The notes: generated from the sequence alone by a model not told the origin. DNA of 64,000 nt from NIOZ-UU35 sp964344175 (GCA_964344175.1 CAYFMI010000005.1:11133-75132); one strand, 5' to 3'. Positions 34,121-43,900 are shown, numbered from the stretch's first letter. Translations and numbers: made by a program.

Positions 34121-34645
34121 ATGATTCGCGCAGTTTTCCCCGGCACATTTGATCCCATTCATTACGGACATATCGACATTGCCTACCGAGCCGCCCGGCT
34201 GTTCGATGAAATTATCATCGCAGTCTATGACCGTCCGTTAAAAAACCTGCTCTTTTCGCCGGAAGAGCGTATCGGCATGGCCGAGAAAACCTTTGCCGCA
34301 GAGAAGAAAATCAAAGTAACCGGTTACAGCGGTCTGACGGTTGAGTTTTGCAAACAAATTGACGCTCAAGTAATTGTGCGCGGCCTGCGCGTTTTTTCAG
34401 ATTTTGAGTACGAGTTCCGCATGGCGCTTGCCAACCACCGCTTGAACTCAGACATTGAAGTCGTCGCCCTGATCACCCATGAAGAACACACCTTCCTTTC
34501 AGGGGCCACCGTGCGGGAGATCGCGTCTCTAAATGGCGATGTCAGCAGTCTGGTCCCGCCGCATGTCCAAACTGCGTTGGAAACGCGTTTTGGTGAATTA
34601 GGTGAAGAACAAGATATTGTCCCGACATCATCCTTACGTGATTAA
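34121..34645 (+). CDS. coaD: Phosphopantetheine adenylyltransferase
   Basis: 174 residues. Nucleotidyltransferase fold: AVFPGTFDPIHYGHIDIAYR with the (T/H)xGH motif (HYGH), and VIVRGLRVFSDFEYEFRMAL and HTFLSGATVREIASLNGD in the C-terminal part. It transfers AMP from ATP to 4'-phosphopantetheine, the penultimate step of coenzyme A synthesis. The usual 160 residues plus a short tail. Lies 62 bases after recG on the same strand. Confidence 0.95.
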   Translation: MIRAVFPGTFDPIHYGHIDIAYRAARLFDEIIIAVYDRPLKNLLFSPEERIGMAEKTFAAEKKIKVTGYSGLTVEFCKQIDAQVIVRGLRVFSDFEYEFRMALANHRLNSDIEVVALITHEEHTFLSGATVREIASLNGDVSSLVPPHVQTALETRFGELGEEQDIVPTSSLRD

Positions 34646-34806
34646 CAAACCAACGTGCGAATTCGGACTACTTGACGAAATATTCACTTCCGAGTAATCT
34701 TGGAATCGAAATTGCAACCTAAAAAGTCGTACATAGAACCCGACTCGCCTGCCCCCGTCCGTATTCTTATCTTTACGCTGCCTTGCGCCTCGATGGGAGG
34801 AGTTGC

Positions 34807-35316
34807 ATGGATATTCTACACCTTGTCGACCGCTTAGAAGAACTCTTCAACGAAAGCCGCCCAATCCCGCTGACGCACAATGTCATTGTGGATGAAGACC
34901 GCATGCTCGATTTAATCGACCAAATGCGAGTGACGATTCCCGAAGAAGTCAAACGCGCCCAACAGGTGCTCACTCAACGCGACCGTATACTGGCACAAGC
35001 GCAAGAGGAGGCTAACCGCACCCTGGGGTTAGCCCGCGAAAAAAGCAAGAAACTCGTTGAGCGCGACGCAGTGGTGCAGGCTGCAAAATCGCAAGCGGAT
35101 GATGTACGCAAACAAGCTGGAATCGATGCCGAAAATACCCGTCGAGAGGCCGATAATTACGTTATTCAAACGCTATCTCGTATCGAAGTAGAACTAGAAA
35201 GGCTGCTCAATCAGGCCCGTAACGGCATCATCGCCCTCGAAAACATCACCCCCGAAGAGCCGCCTGACGATATCAAAATCGTCGAGAAAATCCCAGAAAA
35301 AGACAAAGACGAATAG
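34807..35316 (+). CDS. Coiled-coil protein (ATP-synthase b-subunit/DivIVA-like)
   Basis: 169 residues, nearly all helical: about 50-140 is a charged coiled coil with ERDAVVQAAKSQADDVRKQA and similar heptads, preceded by a short N-terminal helix (MDILHLVDRLEELFNESRPI) and ending in an acidic tail rich in D/E/K. No membrane helix, so it is not an F0 b subunit itself. The strong GGGAGGAG site decides the start at ATG 34807. It follows coaD in the same orientation in what may be one transcript. Function unknown; a scaffold or division-related role is only a guess. Confidence 0.7.
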   Translation: MDILHLVDRLEELFNESRPIPLTHNVIVDEDRMLDLIDQMRVTIPEEVKRAQQVLTQRDRILAQAQEEANRTLGLAREKSKKLVERDAVVQAAKSQADDVRKQAGIDAENTRREADNYVIQTLSRIEVELERLLNQARNGIIALENITPEEPPDDIKIVEKIPEKDKDE

Positions 35317-35338
35317 CCCCGAACAGGGCTATTTTTTT
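35314..35338. terminator. Terminator overlapping two stop codons
   Basis: TAGCCC, 6-nt loop, GGGCTA and seven T. The left arm contains the stop codon of the coiled-coil gene and the T run overlaps the end of the convergent SDR gene. Confidence 0.78.
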
Positions 35339-36135
35339 AGGCGTTCTGGTTTTGTGAAACGCTGCTCGGTAATCCAATCCATCAGCCTCGGAAAAAACAA
35401 ATTGATCCAATAGCCTGCATTCATCGGCCAGGGAATGATGACCGTGCGGCGCGGACGCTGAATAACCCGGTAAACTGTTTGAGCAACATCATCAGCCGAT
35501 AACTTGAGCAGTTTCGGGGTGCTTAAGCCGGTTTTGCGTTTTGCCCCGGTATGGTCGGCGAATTCGGTAACCACACCCCCTGGATAAATCCCGCTGACCT
35601 GAATATTCCAAATGCCAACCTCGCGGCGCAATGCCTCGGTGAAGCCTCGTACCGCAAATTTACTGGCAGCATAGATCGAATAGGTCGGCGTGGCTATTAA
35701 GCCCGAAACAGAGGCCATGTTGATGATATGGCCGCTGCGTTGCTGAATCATGTGCGGCAGCACCGCCTGTGTAACATGAATGACGCCAAAGGTATTCACC
35801 CGAAGTTGGAGTTCGATATCGCCGACAGGTTCGAGTTCTTCCAACCATTTCATGCGCCCAAATCCGGCGTTATTAAAAAGCACATCAATCCGCCCAAACC
35901 GGGCCAGCGTAGTTTCGACTAATTGTTGAATCTGAGCAAGGTTCGTCACATCGGTCGCCAACGGCAATGCCTGCCCACCCGCAGCCGCAATCTCATCGGC
36001 CAGGGCTTGCAAGCGTTCCATGCGCCGGGCAGCCAAAACCACAGGGAATTTTTGCCGCCCCCCCAACAAACGCGCTGCAGCTTCACCAATCCCTGAAGAG
36101 GCTCCGGTAATCAAGACCACAGGTTTTTCGGACAT
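35329..36135 (-). CDS. Short-chain dehydrogenase/reductase
   Basis: 268 residues. Classical SDR: cofactor motif VLITGASSGIGEAAARLLG, DVLFNNAGFG, and the catalytic Ser in NMASVSG with YSIYAASKFAV (YxxxK). The C-terminal part (PRRTVIIPWPMNAGYWINLF, FPRLMDWITEQRF) is longer and more hydrophobic than in small SDRs, as in lipid-related or retinol-type members. Substrate unknown. A repeat element sits directly upstream. Confidence 0.88.
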   Translation of the reverse strand: MSEKPVVLITGASSGIGEAAARLLGGRQKFPVVLAARRMERLQALADEIAAAGGQALPLATDVTNLAQIQQLVETTLARFGRIDVLFNNAGFGRMKWLEELEPVGDIELQLRVNTFGVIHVTQAVLPHMIQQRSGHIINMASVSGLIATPTYSIYAASKFAVRGFTEALRREVGIWNIQVSGIYPGGVVTEFADHTGAKRKTGLSTPKLLKLSADDVAQTVYRVIQRPRRTVIIPWPMNAGYWINLFFPRLMDWITEQRFTKPERLKK

Positions 36136-36171
36136 AGAAAGCTCCTTGAAGTGATGTAAGTAATTCTACAT

Positions 36172-36281
36172 AGGAGTTACACACTTGCACAGGGATATTC
36201 CGAAAATAGGGGGGTGTGGGGCGCTTCGCGCCCCACACCCCCCTATTTTCGGAATATCTTTCAACGAACTACGTAAGTCCT
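36172..36281. mobile_element. MITE-like palindromic element, copy B
   Basis: 110 bp. AGGAGTTACACA...TACGTAAGTCCT at the ends; centre a near-perfect hairpin (CCGAAAATAGGGGGGTGTGG, loop CTTCG, complement). Flanks TCTACAT and ACTAAAT agree at 5 of 7 positions. Compared with copy A, core bases have changed in both arms together, so pairing is kept. Confidence 0.72.
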
Positions 36282-36347
36282 ACTAAATCAACTTTAGAAA
36301 CTCATGTCAAGGCAATGCCTTAAATGCTTAACCAATACACAAGTTTG

Positions 36348-39161
36348 TTATTCATTCAGCTCAAACGAGAGGGCTTGCAATGCCCGATAATAGGGCAAGA
36401 TGCTGGGGATAAAATGACGCTCATCTGCAGAATGCGGCCCAATGCCGCTCTGCCCCCAAACAACGCCCTGACCGCGCGGCGCAAAGCGGGCGCTCGTTCC
36501 GGGGAGTTTTCGGCCAATTTGGGCAGGCTGCCCTGAAGCCGCTTCTACCGCCGAAAGGAGCGCTTGCAAATAGGCGTTCTCTGGATTGCAGGCAATGCCG
36601 TTTTCTTTGATGACATTTTCGATCTGCAAACCTGCTTCTGCGCAGAATTCTTGAACCGCAGCGAATAACGCATCCACATCATCTTGCGGGATGGGGCGCA
36701 CCTCGACGCCAAGAATACCGTAATCGGCAGTGATATTGTACACCCCTGGCGTTCCAATCTTTAGGAAGGGGAAGCGCGCCTGCGATTGCCAACCATTATC
36801 GCTTTCGAGGGTCAGGTATTGCGACATAATCTTTAGCAATGCGCTGCGAGCGGCTAGCATGCGTTCGCCGAGATCGGCCTGCACGCCCGCAACCCCGCTA
36901 TGCCCGCGCTGGCCGCGTCCGACGACATCAAAGCGCATCATGCCGCGATTCTGCGTGCAGACTTCACCCCACAGCCCAGTGCCGCTTTCTTCGGTGCGTT
37001 CTCCGGCAATCATCAATTGAGGAACATATCCGCTTTCATGCTTCAGCAATGCCAGCACATGCGGCGTCCCCATGGCTTCGCCCTCGCCGTTCTCCTCATT
37101 GCCAATCAGCAATAGATTGATGGGCGGGTACGGCGGCCCGGCTTTGAGGGCATCTTTCAACCAGACCATATAGGTCGCCACTACAGTCTTCATATCGCCA
37201 GCCCCGCGCCCCCATAGATAATCCCCCTCAACACGCGGCTCAAACTGGCTGTCATCCGGTTCTGGAGCCACGACATCAAAATGGCCGCTGAGCATCACCG
37301 GAGCTTGCATCTGTCCGGGGCAGGCCGCCAAGACAGCCGGATATTGGGAATGATTGAAATAACGCACATCCAGACCATGGTCACGTAAATAATCATACAC
37401 CAGGGTTGCGGCACGGTGAACATCATCCAGGCGCTCGTCAGCGCCCACTGTCACCGAAGGGATGCGGATAAGGCTTTTGGCAAGTTCAACAATTTCGGCT
37501 GTCTTGTTTGGATAACTCATTTCTCTGATCTCCTCCTCTTGAGGGCGAAAACGGATCGGGGCAGCCGGATCACGGCGCACATCGTGCCGGGCAAGTTGCA
37601 GCAGATCTCCTAACTTATTGCCTTCCTCGGCCAACTGGGCTTGATCGGCTGCGATCCATTGAATATCACCGGCCAACTCAGCCTCGCGTTCTTCGGCAAG
37701 CTGGCGCAGCAAATCGGTTGGCAAGTCATCGCAGACGTTAAACTGCCCGCACAAACGGGCACGCAATCGTTGGGCGGTATTTAAGCTGCCTTCGGCCATT
37801 TCTTCCAGGGGTCTCAAATCATCTTGGATGCCCAGCGCCTCCGCCAGAGGGTTCATCTGTTCCAACGTCCAGCGCAAGAATTGGCGCATATTGACAAGTT
37901 TGGCGGTGAGTGGGTTTTCGATTTCGGCGCGCAGGCTGTAACGGGCTGCCTGAATCTCATTTCTGCGGGCACGGGCGAGATCTTCAGCATCATAACGGAA
38001 GGCACGGGCAAAATCAGGGTCGGCATAAAAACGCAGTAGCAGCAACTGTTTGAGGGTCAGGTTGGCAACATCCACTTCCAGGGGATTGCTGCCATCGTCG
38101 GTACGTACTTCCACGCGCGCCATAGGGATATTGATGCGCGCCATCAAATTCTCTTCTTCGATCTGGCGGGCCATTTCATCCACCGGCGTATTTTCCCCCA
38201 CCACATATAAGCCGCGATTATAAATGTTGTGCAACTGTTCATCGGTGACAGCTATCAAACGCTCGATGGGTTCAACATTGGAACGCGCCCTCACAGGCGT
38301 CCAGTTGTTATTGCCAAAGCGCGCCCCGCTGCGCACGAGTTCATACGAAATGTTGAGATAATCGCGATGTGTGCGATACAAGTCGGCTACATCCAGGGTA
38401 GTGGGGTTTGGGAAAGTGAGATTGCGCACCGAATCATACTCGGTGAGTACAACGGCGGGGCGGCCATTTTTCATTTGCGCCTGGAAAGGCGTTGAGGCAG
38501 ATGTGGCAATGAACAGGGCTGCAAAAGCCCGCATCAGGCGGGTGCCGGTGGTGTACACCTGGTTTTTGTAATCGTCGAGGTGCTGGCCGCGCCGCTCGGA
38601 GGCTGGAAGATGCATAAAATCCCAGGCCAACAACGGCTCCGGCAAAGACAAGTTGGCGTGGGTCCCTGCGGTTGCCAGCGTATCGCCGTAAATTTCTACA
38701 CAGCGCTGCACATAGCGGCGTTTTGCTAAAGGCCAGGAGTAAGGTACCGAATCGCTATTTACATCGGTGAGGTAGAGTAAATTCCCCTGCCAGGAATACA
38801 GCCGCTCACCAAACTTGATCCCCGCCCGGTGAAGGGCGTTGGTCAGGGCAGCTTCGAACAGGCGGATTTCATAGACCGCGCCGCGCATTGAATAATGTGG
38901 ACGGCTGGCCCATTCAATCATCCAGTGGAAGGCTTCAAGTTGACTGTAGGTCTGCAAATCTGGCGCGATGCAACACGTCCGCAGGTAATCGACAAAGGAC
39001 TGTTGATCCGGGCCGGAACCAACCGTCAGCAACGGGCGTAATTGAGAATCAAGCAGATGCCACTCCCGCTCCATCCCACAGATCCCCTCTCTCGGCTGTG
39101 CTGTGAGAGCGGTCTCCAAAGCTAGTTGATATTTCTCGGCAAATTGTACAGGATTATACAT
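36348..39161 (-). CDS. Glutamate-cysteine-ligase-like enzyme fused to an M20 peptidase
   Basis: 937 residues. Residues 1 to about 530 resemble the GCS2/carboxylate-amine ligase group (EGICGMEREWHLLD at the start, then TAGTHANLSLPEPL, VEVRTDDGSNPLEVDVANLT); confidence in the exact subgroup is moderate. Residues 548-937 are a complete M20 metallopeptidase: SGHFDVV, WGRGAGDMKTVVA, NEENGEGEAMG, GERTEESG and GPHSADERHF supply the two-zinc ligands. The junction contains an ATG at 37520 with GAGGAGGAG 9 bases upstream, which would give a free 390-residue M20 protein in the same frame. One half forms an amide/peptide bond, the other type hydrolyses one. It follows the aminotransferase gene after 33 bases and shares its attenuator. 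Confidence 0.78.
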   Translation of the reverse strand: MYNPVQFAEKYQLALETALTAQPREGICGMEREWHLLDSQLRPLLTVGSGPDQQSFVDYLRTCCIAPDLQTYSQLEAFHWMIEWASRPHYSMRGAVYEIRLFEAALTNALHRAGIKFGERLYSWQGNLLYLTDVNSDSVPYSWPLAKRRYVQRCVEIYGDTLATAGTHANLSLPEPLLAWDFMHLPASERRGQHLDDYKNQVYTTGTRLMRAFAALFIATSASTPFQAQMKNGRPAVVLTEYDSVRNLTFPNPTTLDVADLYRTHRDYLNISYELVRSGARFGNNNWTPVRARSNVEPIERLIAVTDEQLHNIYNRGLYVVGENTPVDEMARQIEEENLMARINIPMARVEVRTDDGSNPLEVDVANLTLKQLLLLRFYADPDFARAFRYDAEDLARARRNEIQAARYSLRAEIENPLTAKLVNMRQFLRWTLEQMNPLAEALGIQDDLRPLEEMAEGSLNTAQRLRARLCGQFNVCDDLPTDLLRQLAEEREAELAGDIQWIAADQAQLAEEGNKLGDLLQLARHDVRRDPAAPIRFRPQEEEIREMSYPNKTAEIVELAKSLIRIPSVTVGADERLDDVHRAATLVYDYLRDHGLDVRYFNHSQYPAVLAACPGQMQAPVMLSGHFDVVAPEPDDSQFEPRVEGDYLWGRGAGDMKTVVATYMVWLKDALKAGPPYPPINLLLIGNEENGEGEAMGTPHVLALLKHESGYVPQLMIAGERTEESGTGLWGEVCTQNRGMMRFDVVGRGQRGHSGVAGVQADLGERMLAARSALLKIMSQYLTLESDNGWQSQARFPFLKIGTPGVYNITADYGILGVEVRPIPQDDVDALFAAVQEFCAEAGLQIENVIKENGIACNPENAYLQALLSAVEAASGQPAQIGRKLPGTSARFAPRGQGVVWGQSGIGPHSADERHFIPSILPYYRALQALSFELNE
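37518..37538 (-). promoter_or_regulatory. Internal ribosome binding site and start within the fusion gene
   Basis: Read on the minus strand: GAGGAGGAG, 9 bases, ATG at 37520, in frame with the fusion. It lies exactly at the domain border between ligase and peptidase, so the peptidase can be made on its own. Confidence 0.5.
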
Positions 39162-39194
39162 GGCGTGGCCTCCGGCTGCGCAAAGCTACCAACT

Positions 39195-40496
39195 CTACTC
39201 TAAGGCGATCAAACCCTGCAATAAGCGCTCGGCGGCGCCCAGTGTGCGCTCAGCAGGGGTAGCATACGAGAAGCGTACCCACTCACCCCCGTAGGGTGAG
39301 AAAAACGCCCCCGGGACAACCGCGACACCGTGTTCTTCAGCCACATATTGCCCGAAGGGTTCGGTATCTTCCCAGCCGCGACTTGCCAACCAAGCCCCCA
39401 CATGAATGAACGCGTAATACCCCTTCCCTAGTACATATTTGAAACCGTGCTGATCGAGGAATTTTTTAAGTACTTTACGGCTGGCGTTGGTCGGTTCGCT
39501 GATTGTGCGGCTGGCTTTAGCATACCCCATTTCGTAGGCGGCCATAGCCACAGCATTGCCGAAGAAAGCGGGAATGACCGAATGTGAGGCGCGGGCAACA
39601 ATAAATTTAATCACTTCTTCAGAAGCAACCAAATGTGCATTGCGGATATTCGATCCCCCCAAACTCTTGGTAAGACCATCTAAAAAGATTAGCTTTTTGC
39701 GCTCTTCTGGCTCGAACATCTTCAAGAAAGCATTCAAATCCATTGGCTGTTCATCGGTGACGAAATGATACATCCAGTCGTAGAGTACAAACGCGGCCCC
39801 AGCTTTGAGCGCAGCGCGGCCTAAGGCGGCCTGCTGCTCCGAAGATATGGTCAGGCCTGTGGGGTTATCGGGATTGGTAATGACGACTCCGGCAATCTTA
39901 CGCCCAGTGCTGGCCGCCATTTGCACACAGGCCTGAATCCCTTCCTCAGTATATGCCCAACCGTCATCGGGATGCCCCGGCGCCCACATCACATTGGCGC
40001 CAACGCCATACGGCCCCCAATTATACGAAATCCAGGGGACGCGCGAAACGACCAAGGCGTCGCCCTGGCGGCCATACCCTAACGCCAGCATGGCCTGATA
40101 AGCCTTGACCAACGCATCGCGCCCTCCGGTCGCGCTGAGCACATTCGCCGGGCCATACCCCAGACTGGCGTCTAACCCCCAATATTGCTCAACGACACTG
40201 CGGCGATAGGCATCTGTGCCAAAGGGCATATCATACCCGGTGCCGTGTTCGATTTGGATTTGGGCGGCTCTTTCCAGAATTTCACGCGGCACCCCCGGTA
40301 AGCTGGCCCCGCCATCCCCCTGGGAAGCGTCGTAAATGGGGCTGTCTGGATATTTCTCCTGATATACCTTAAGCGACTTTTTGATCAGAAACATGCGCGA
40401 GGGCGGGATGGATGCCATACTTTTCAGATGGCTGCTCACCGGAATTAGATTTTCATCCGGCACGGCGTAAACGGGTGTTTCGTAAGAGGTCAGCAT
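39195..40496 (-). CDS. Class I/II (fold type I) aminotransferase
   Basis: 433 residues. PLP enzyme of the aspartate-aminotransferase fold: YDASQGDGGASLPGVPREIL, SATGGRDALVKAYQAML (phosphate cup), VVITNPDNPTG, the Asp/Tyr of VLYDWMYHF, the Schiff-base lysine in FLDGLTKSLGGSN and the carboxylate-binding Arg of WVRFSYATPAERTL. Start at ATG 40496: AGGAG lies 7 bases upstream; the frame is open six codons higher. The leader encodes an isoleucine/valine/leucine-rich peptide with an attenuator, which points to a branched-chain amino acid link. The downstream ligase-peptidase fusion would be co-regulated. Confidence 0.85.
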   Translation of the reverse strand: MLTSYETPVYAVPDENLIPVSSHLKSMASIPPSRMFLIKKSLKVYQEKYPDSPIYDASQGDGGASLPGVPREILERAAQIQIEHGTGYDMPFGTDAYRRSVVEQYWGLDASLGYGPANVLSATGGRDALVKAYQAMLALGYGRQGDALVVSRVPWISYNWGPYGVGANVMWAPGHPDDGWAYTEEGIQACVQMAASTGRKIAGVVITNPDNPTGLTISSEQQAALGRAALKAGAAFVLYDWMYHFVTDEQPMDLNAFLKMFEPEERKKLIFLDGLTKSLGGSNIRNAHLVASEEVIKFIVARASHSVIPAFFGNAVAMAAYEMGYAKASRTISEPTNASRKVLKKFLDQHGFKYVLGKGYYAFIHVGAWLASRGWEDTEPFGQYVAEEHGVAVVPGAFFSPYGGEWVRFSYATPAERTLGAAERLLQGLIALE

Positions 40497-40540
40497 GGTG
40501 GTTCTCCTGTTCATCTGGTTCGTCGGATCGACCTGATAAC

Positions 40541-40569
40541 AAAAAACGCCCCGGAAATTCCAGGGCGTT
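40541..40569 (-). terminator. Attenuator terminator in the aminotransferase leader
   Basis: On the minus strand AACGCCCTGG (40569-40560), loop AATTT, CCGGGGCGTT (40554-40545) form 10 bp with one G-U, followed by a T run. The 5' arm is also complementary to GGGCGTTG in the leader ORF (40627-40620), giving a competing antiterminator. Confidence 0.85.
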
Positions 40570-40602
40570 GATTACTACATTCGGTTACTTCGATGGATTA
40601 TG

Positions 40603-40653
40603 TCATCGTACCCGCGCACCAACGCCCAATCGTCTGATGACGATCAGTATCAT
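40603..40653 (-). CDS. Branched-chain amino acid leader peptide
   Basis: 16 codons: MILIVIRRLGVGARVR. Nine residues are Ile, Leu or Val, with five of the first six codons after Met/at the start being ATA CTG ATC GTC ATC. The antiterminator half GGGCGTTG lies just downstream of these codons inside the ORF: a ribosome stalled for lack of Ile/Leu/Val leaves it free to pair with CAACGCCC and blocks the terminator; a ribosome that reads to the end covers it and lets the terminator form. The weak point is that no Shine-Dalgarno is seen before the ATG. Confidence 0.7.
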   Translation of the reverse strand: MILIVIRRLGVGARVR

Positions 40654-40695
40654 TATTGGTGTTGAGGTTCAGGGCAAAAGTAAACATTGGGGGCA

Positions 40696-40724
40696 ACTAT
40701 ACCACCTGCAAAATTGAAGGTCAA
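40696..40724 (-). promoter_or_regulatory. Promoter of the attenuated aminotransferase operon
   Basis: Minus strand: TTGACC (40724-40719), 17 bp, TATAGT (40701-40696). The start of transcription would be near 40688, giving a leader of about 190 nt before the aminotransferase. Confidence 0.65.
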
Positions 40725-40851
40725 GCGTCGGAGCTAAAAAAAGCATAAATTCGTGAGAAATCCCAAAATCTCAGCTCAAACGAAGGTCAGATGCTCTAAG
40801 TGGTTAGTGGAAAGTAGCTTGAGCATGGCTTTCGCCGCGTTATAAGAAATC

Positions 40852-40908
40852 ACCGAAACATAAGGGTGTATGGGGTGCTTCGCACCCCATACACCCTTAT
40901 GTTTCGGA
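40852..40908. repeat. Variant palindromic repeat without terminal repeats
   Basis: CCGAAACATAAGGGTGTATG followed by GGGTGC, loop, and the full complement: a 25-bp perfect stem. The core matches the repeat family, but GTGTGG has become GTATGG with the matching change in the other arm. The flank TTTTTCAACGTACTT still resembles the right end of the family. Confidence 0.7.
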
Positions 40909-40938
40909 AGCTTTTTCAACGTACTTCCCTAACGCTGC

Positions 40939-43900
40939 TTATTTGTAGGTTACATCTACTAAAACAGCCCGCACCACCACACGCCAACGATAGGCCTGCA
41001 GAGTCTCATCATACTGGTTGCAGGTCATCAAAGTTACCCAATCAAGGTTTTCTGTTTGGAAAGGCGACCAATCATCGGGTTTAATAGTATCACGCTCGCG
41101 CACCTGGTACACATAACGAGCGTCGCCCGCATTGAGAACAATCTCGTCACCCCAGCGCAAATGGTCAATTGCTGCAAATGGCCCCGGCATCCCATTTTGT
41201 AAGTAGGCATGCCCGGTGAGGACGCTGTTCCCTGGCCAGGTGGGGTAGGCAGTGCCATCTAAATACCCGGCCTGCGCCGAAAGCCACGACAAATCCCACC
41301 CCTGTTCGGTAAAGGGAACACCCACAACCGGCACACGAATCCCCTGGGATGGAATACTCAACCACATTTCCTCACCAAAACCCCAGGGGCTGGCCCCCTC
41401 ACTGGGTTGAGGCGTTGTCACCCGCCCCGGCGGAAAGCCGGTCTCCGGCAATAGCCCACCCTTTACCGTTATGTCAAAGGAAGCACTCAGACCATAAATA
41501 TCAATCGAAGAGGGGGGATCATAAAATCGCTCTGTGGATAGCACGTTGAAATCCGATTGCGGCGAGGCAACATCGCCGGGAAGACTTGTCCATGCCAGAT
41601 AGGTTGTATTCGTCCCCCCACCGACAATCACAGCGTTAAATTCTATAATGGCGGACTCAACAGCCGGGAAAGAATTCCAAACCACGCGCAAATTTCGGGG
41701 GTCACTATCATCAATTACATCTGCGGCCAACCCCTGGGCAACCACCAATGTACCCGGTTGGTACACAAACCCACTGGGTAATGGGTCGGTAAGCTCTACA
41801 TCAAATGTGTCTATGCTGTTGACATCGTGACGCACTTCGATCTGGAAAGTGACCACAGCACCGGGATATGCCGTGGTCAGATTGGCTGTTTTCCACATCT
41901 GAAAAGCGGGTTCTTGAATGGTGACATTGTTCGCCTGAGCGGTAAGGCTGTTACTTGTGCTGCCCTGATTCCAGGCTGCCTGGGCGTTGTTATTCAACAG
42001 GACATTACGCACATTGTCGGCGCTATCTAACACGACCACGCGATATTCAAGCGTGATGGTCTCGTTAGCAGTTCCCGTGCTGGTATTCGATACATTCCCC
42101 AAATCGAAAACGAGGCGGCGCCCCTGATTGGCATCATCACTGCTGCCTGCTCCTGAGGTTGGCAGCGGATAAATGGCTGGATTTCCGGTCGTAGGGTTGA
42201 TTGAATCGGGCACGCAGGCATCAGAAAATCCCCCGGGGAGATTGGTCGTTAAATTCGCCGAAGCCGTCACGCCGACACAATCCATAAAGGCCAGCCCCGC
42301 GTCGAGATCATCGGTCACGGACAAATTCGGCATCGAACCGGGCGGCGATGCGTCTGGGGGAATTGACAATACTACTCGATAGGTGAGAATTTCACCGATG
42401 ACGACATCACTCCCCAACGAAAATGCCTGATTCGTATCAATAAGGCTTTTTCCCAACACCGCTAAATTATTGGTATCGGAAGCGGCATCATTGGTTGGAT
42501 CACTATCATCGGTGGCATACTCATCGTCAATGGTTGCAGAATTGGTAATTTGAGAAATGCCCGCCGCCAGAGGATCATCTACTCGAACGGCAAAATCGAC
42601 GGTTTGCGCAGCAGCACCCGCCGTCAACTCCCCTATGGGATATTCGCAGGCCGTCCCTGCCGCTGCGCCATCGGGACAAGCTGTGGAAGTGCCTGGCAGC
42701 ACCCAGCCGGTTGTACTGCTGCTTGCCACAAAGGTTGTCCCCGTTGGCACGGTGTCGGTGATTTTCACGCCTGTGGCCGTGCCCGTACCATTGTTTTGAT
42801 AGGTAATTGTGTAAACGAGCAACCCGCCCGCAGCAAAATAATCGACCCCATCGGTTTTGTTGTCTGCTATATCCAGGTCGGGTTCTACAATTTCAAAATC
42901 TACACTGCCGTTTTGGGTGGAGGATCCGGCTGTCACCTGCACGGTATTGGTCAATTTGTCGCCATCTTCATTGGCATCATGAGCCTCAACTTTGGCGACC
43001 ACCTGAAGCACAATCTGATCTTTAGCATCCTCAACCCCATCAACGGTATTGGTAACATCGCCAAAATCAAAGACAACCTGGTCGATATAGGCATCGGCAT
43101 CGGTATTGTTGTGCGTCCCGAAACTCGTTGGGCAGGTTCCGGCAGGATTATTGGTTAGTGTCAAATTGGCGCCAACAGACGTGACACAAGAACTTTGCAC
43201 ACTGAGAATACCCGCCGGAGATTTTGGCAGGTTATCGGTGACCGTAACGGCTGTCGAGTTGCCTTCAGGGAGGGTGATAATGATCTTGAAGGTCACATCT
43301 TCACCGATGGTCAAATCTTCCAGTGCCGGATCATGCTGCGCTGTGCCTGTGGTGCTGATAGATGTTTCAGCAATCGATTTCGCCACCGCAGGGTCTGAGA
43401 TGCTGATCTTAGCTTTATCGACCAAATCACCTTCCTGTCCAGAGCCGCCTGATCCGGTGAAATCATCGCCACCTTCTTTGTTGGAATAGTTGGTAATCGT
43501 ACCGCTATTTTCAATTTCGGTGCCGGGCGCCACGCCGTTCTTCACCTGCAAATCATAGGTGATGATAATAATGTTGTTCCCTAAATTAGGATCATGTGCC
43601 TGGCAAACCCCTTGCCCGACCGGATCGACTAGTTTTATGCCGCCGCCAAATAAATCGGTGGCGGTGGCAGCGCTGTCATCGGGCCTGGTATAGCTGATCG
43701 GGCCGGTGCCATCCCCATAGCGGATATCCAGATTCAGCCCCCCGGCTGGGATTTGTAAATCTGAGGGCAGGCTATCCTTAATGGTGAGGTCAAAAGCGCC
43801 ATCCCCACTATGACCCTGATTTTCAATCACAATGGCAAAACTCACCAGGTCACCCCCGTCAGAGTTGGTAATATCACTATTGATGGGATTACTCTTGAGA

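Noticed and set aside
37501..37540. Assembly error joining two genes (ligase and M20 peptidase)
   Set aside because: The frame is continuous without a stop and the internal ribosome site is typical of a former or still-used gene start, so a genuine fusion is the simpler view; not excluded.
40595..40687. Alternative 30-codon leader ORF (MFTFALNLNTNNDTDRHQTI...) in another frame of the aminotransferase leader
   Set aside because: It could be translated from a leaderless mRNA, but its composition shows no regulatory amino acid run; the overlapping Ile/Leu/Val-rich ORF explains the terminator/antiterminator pairing.
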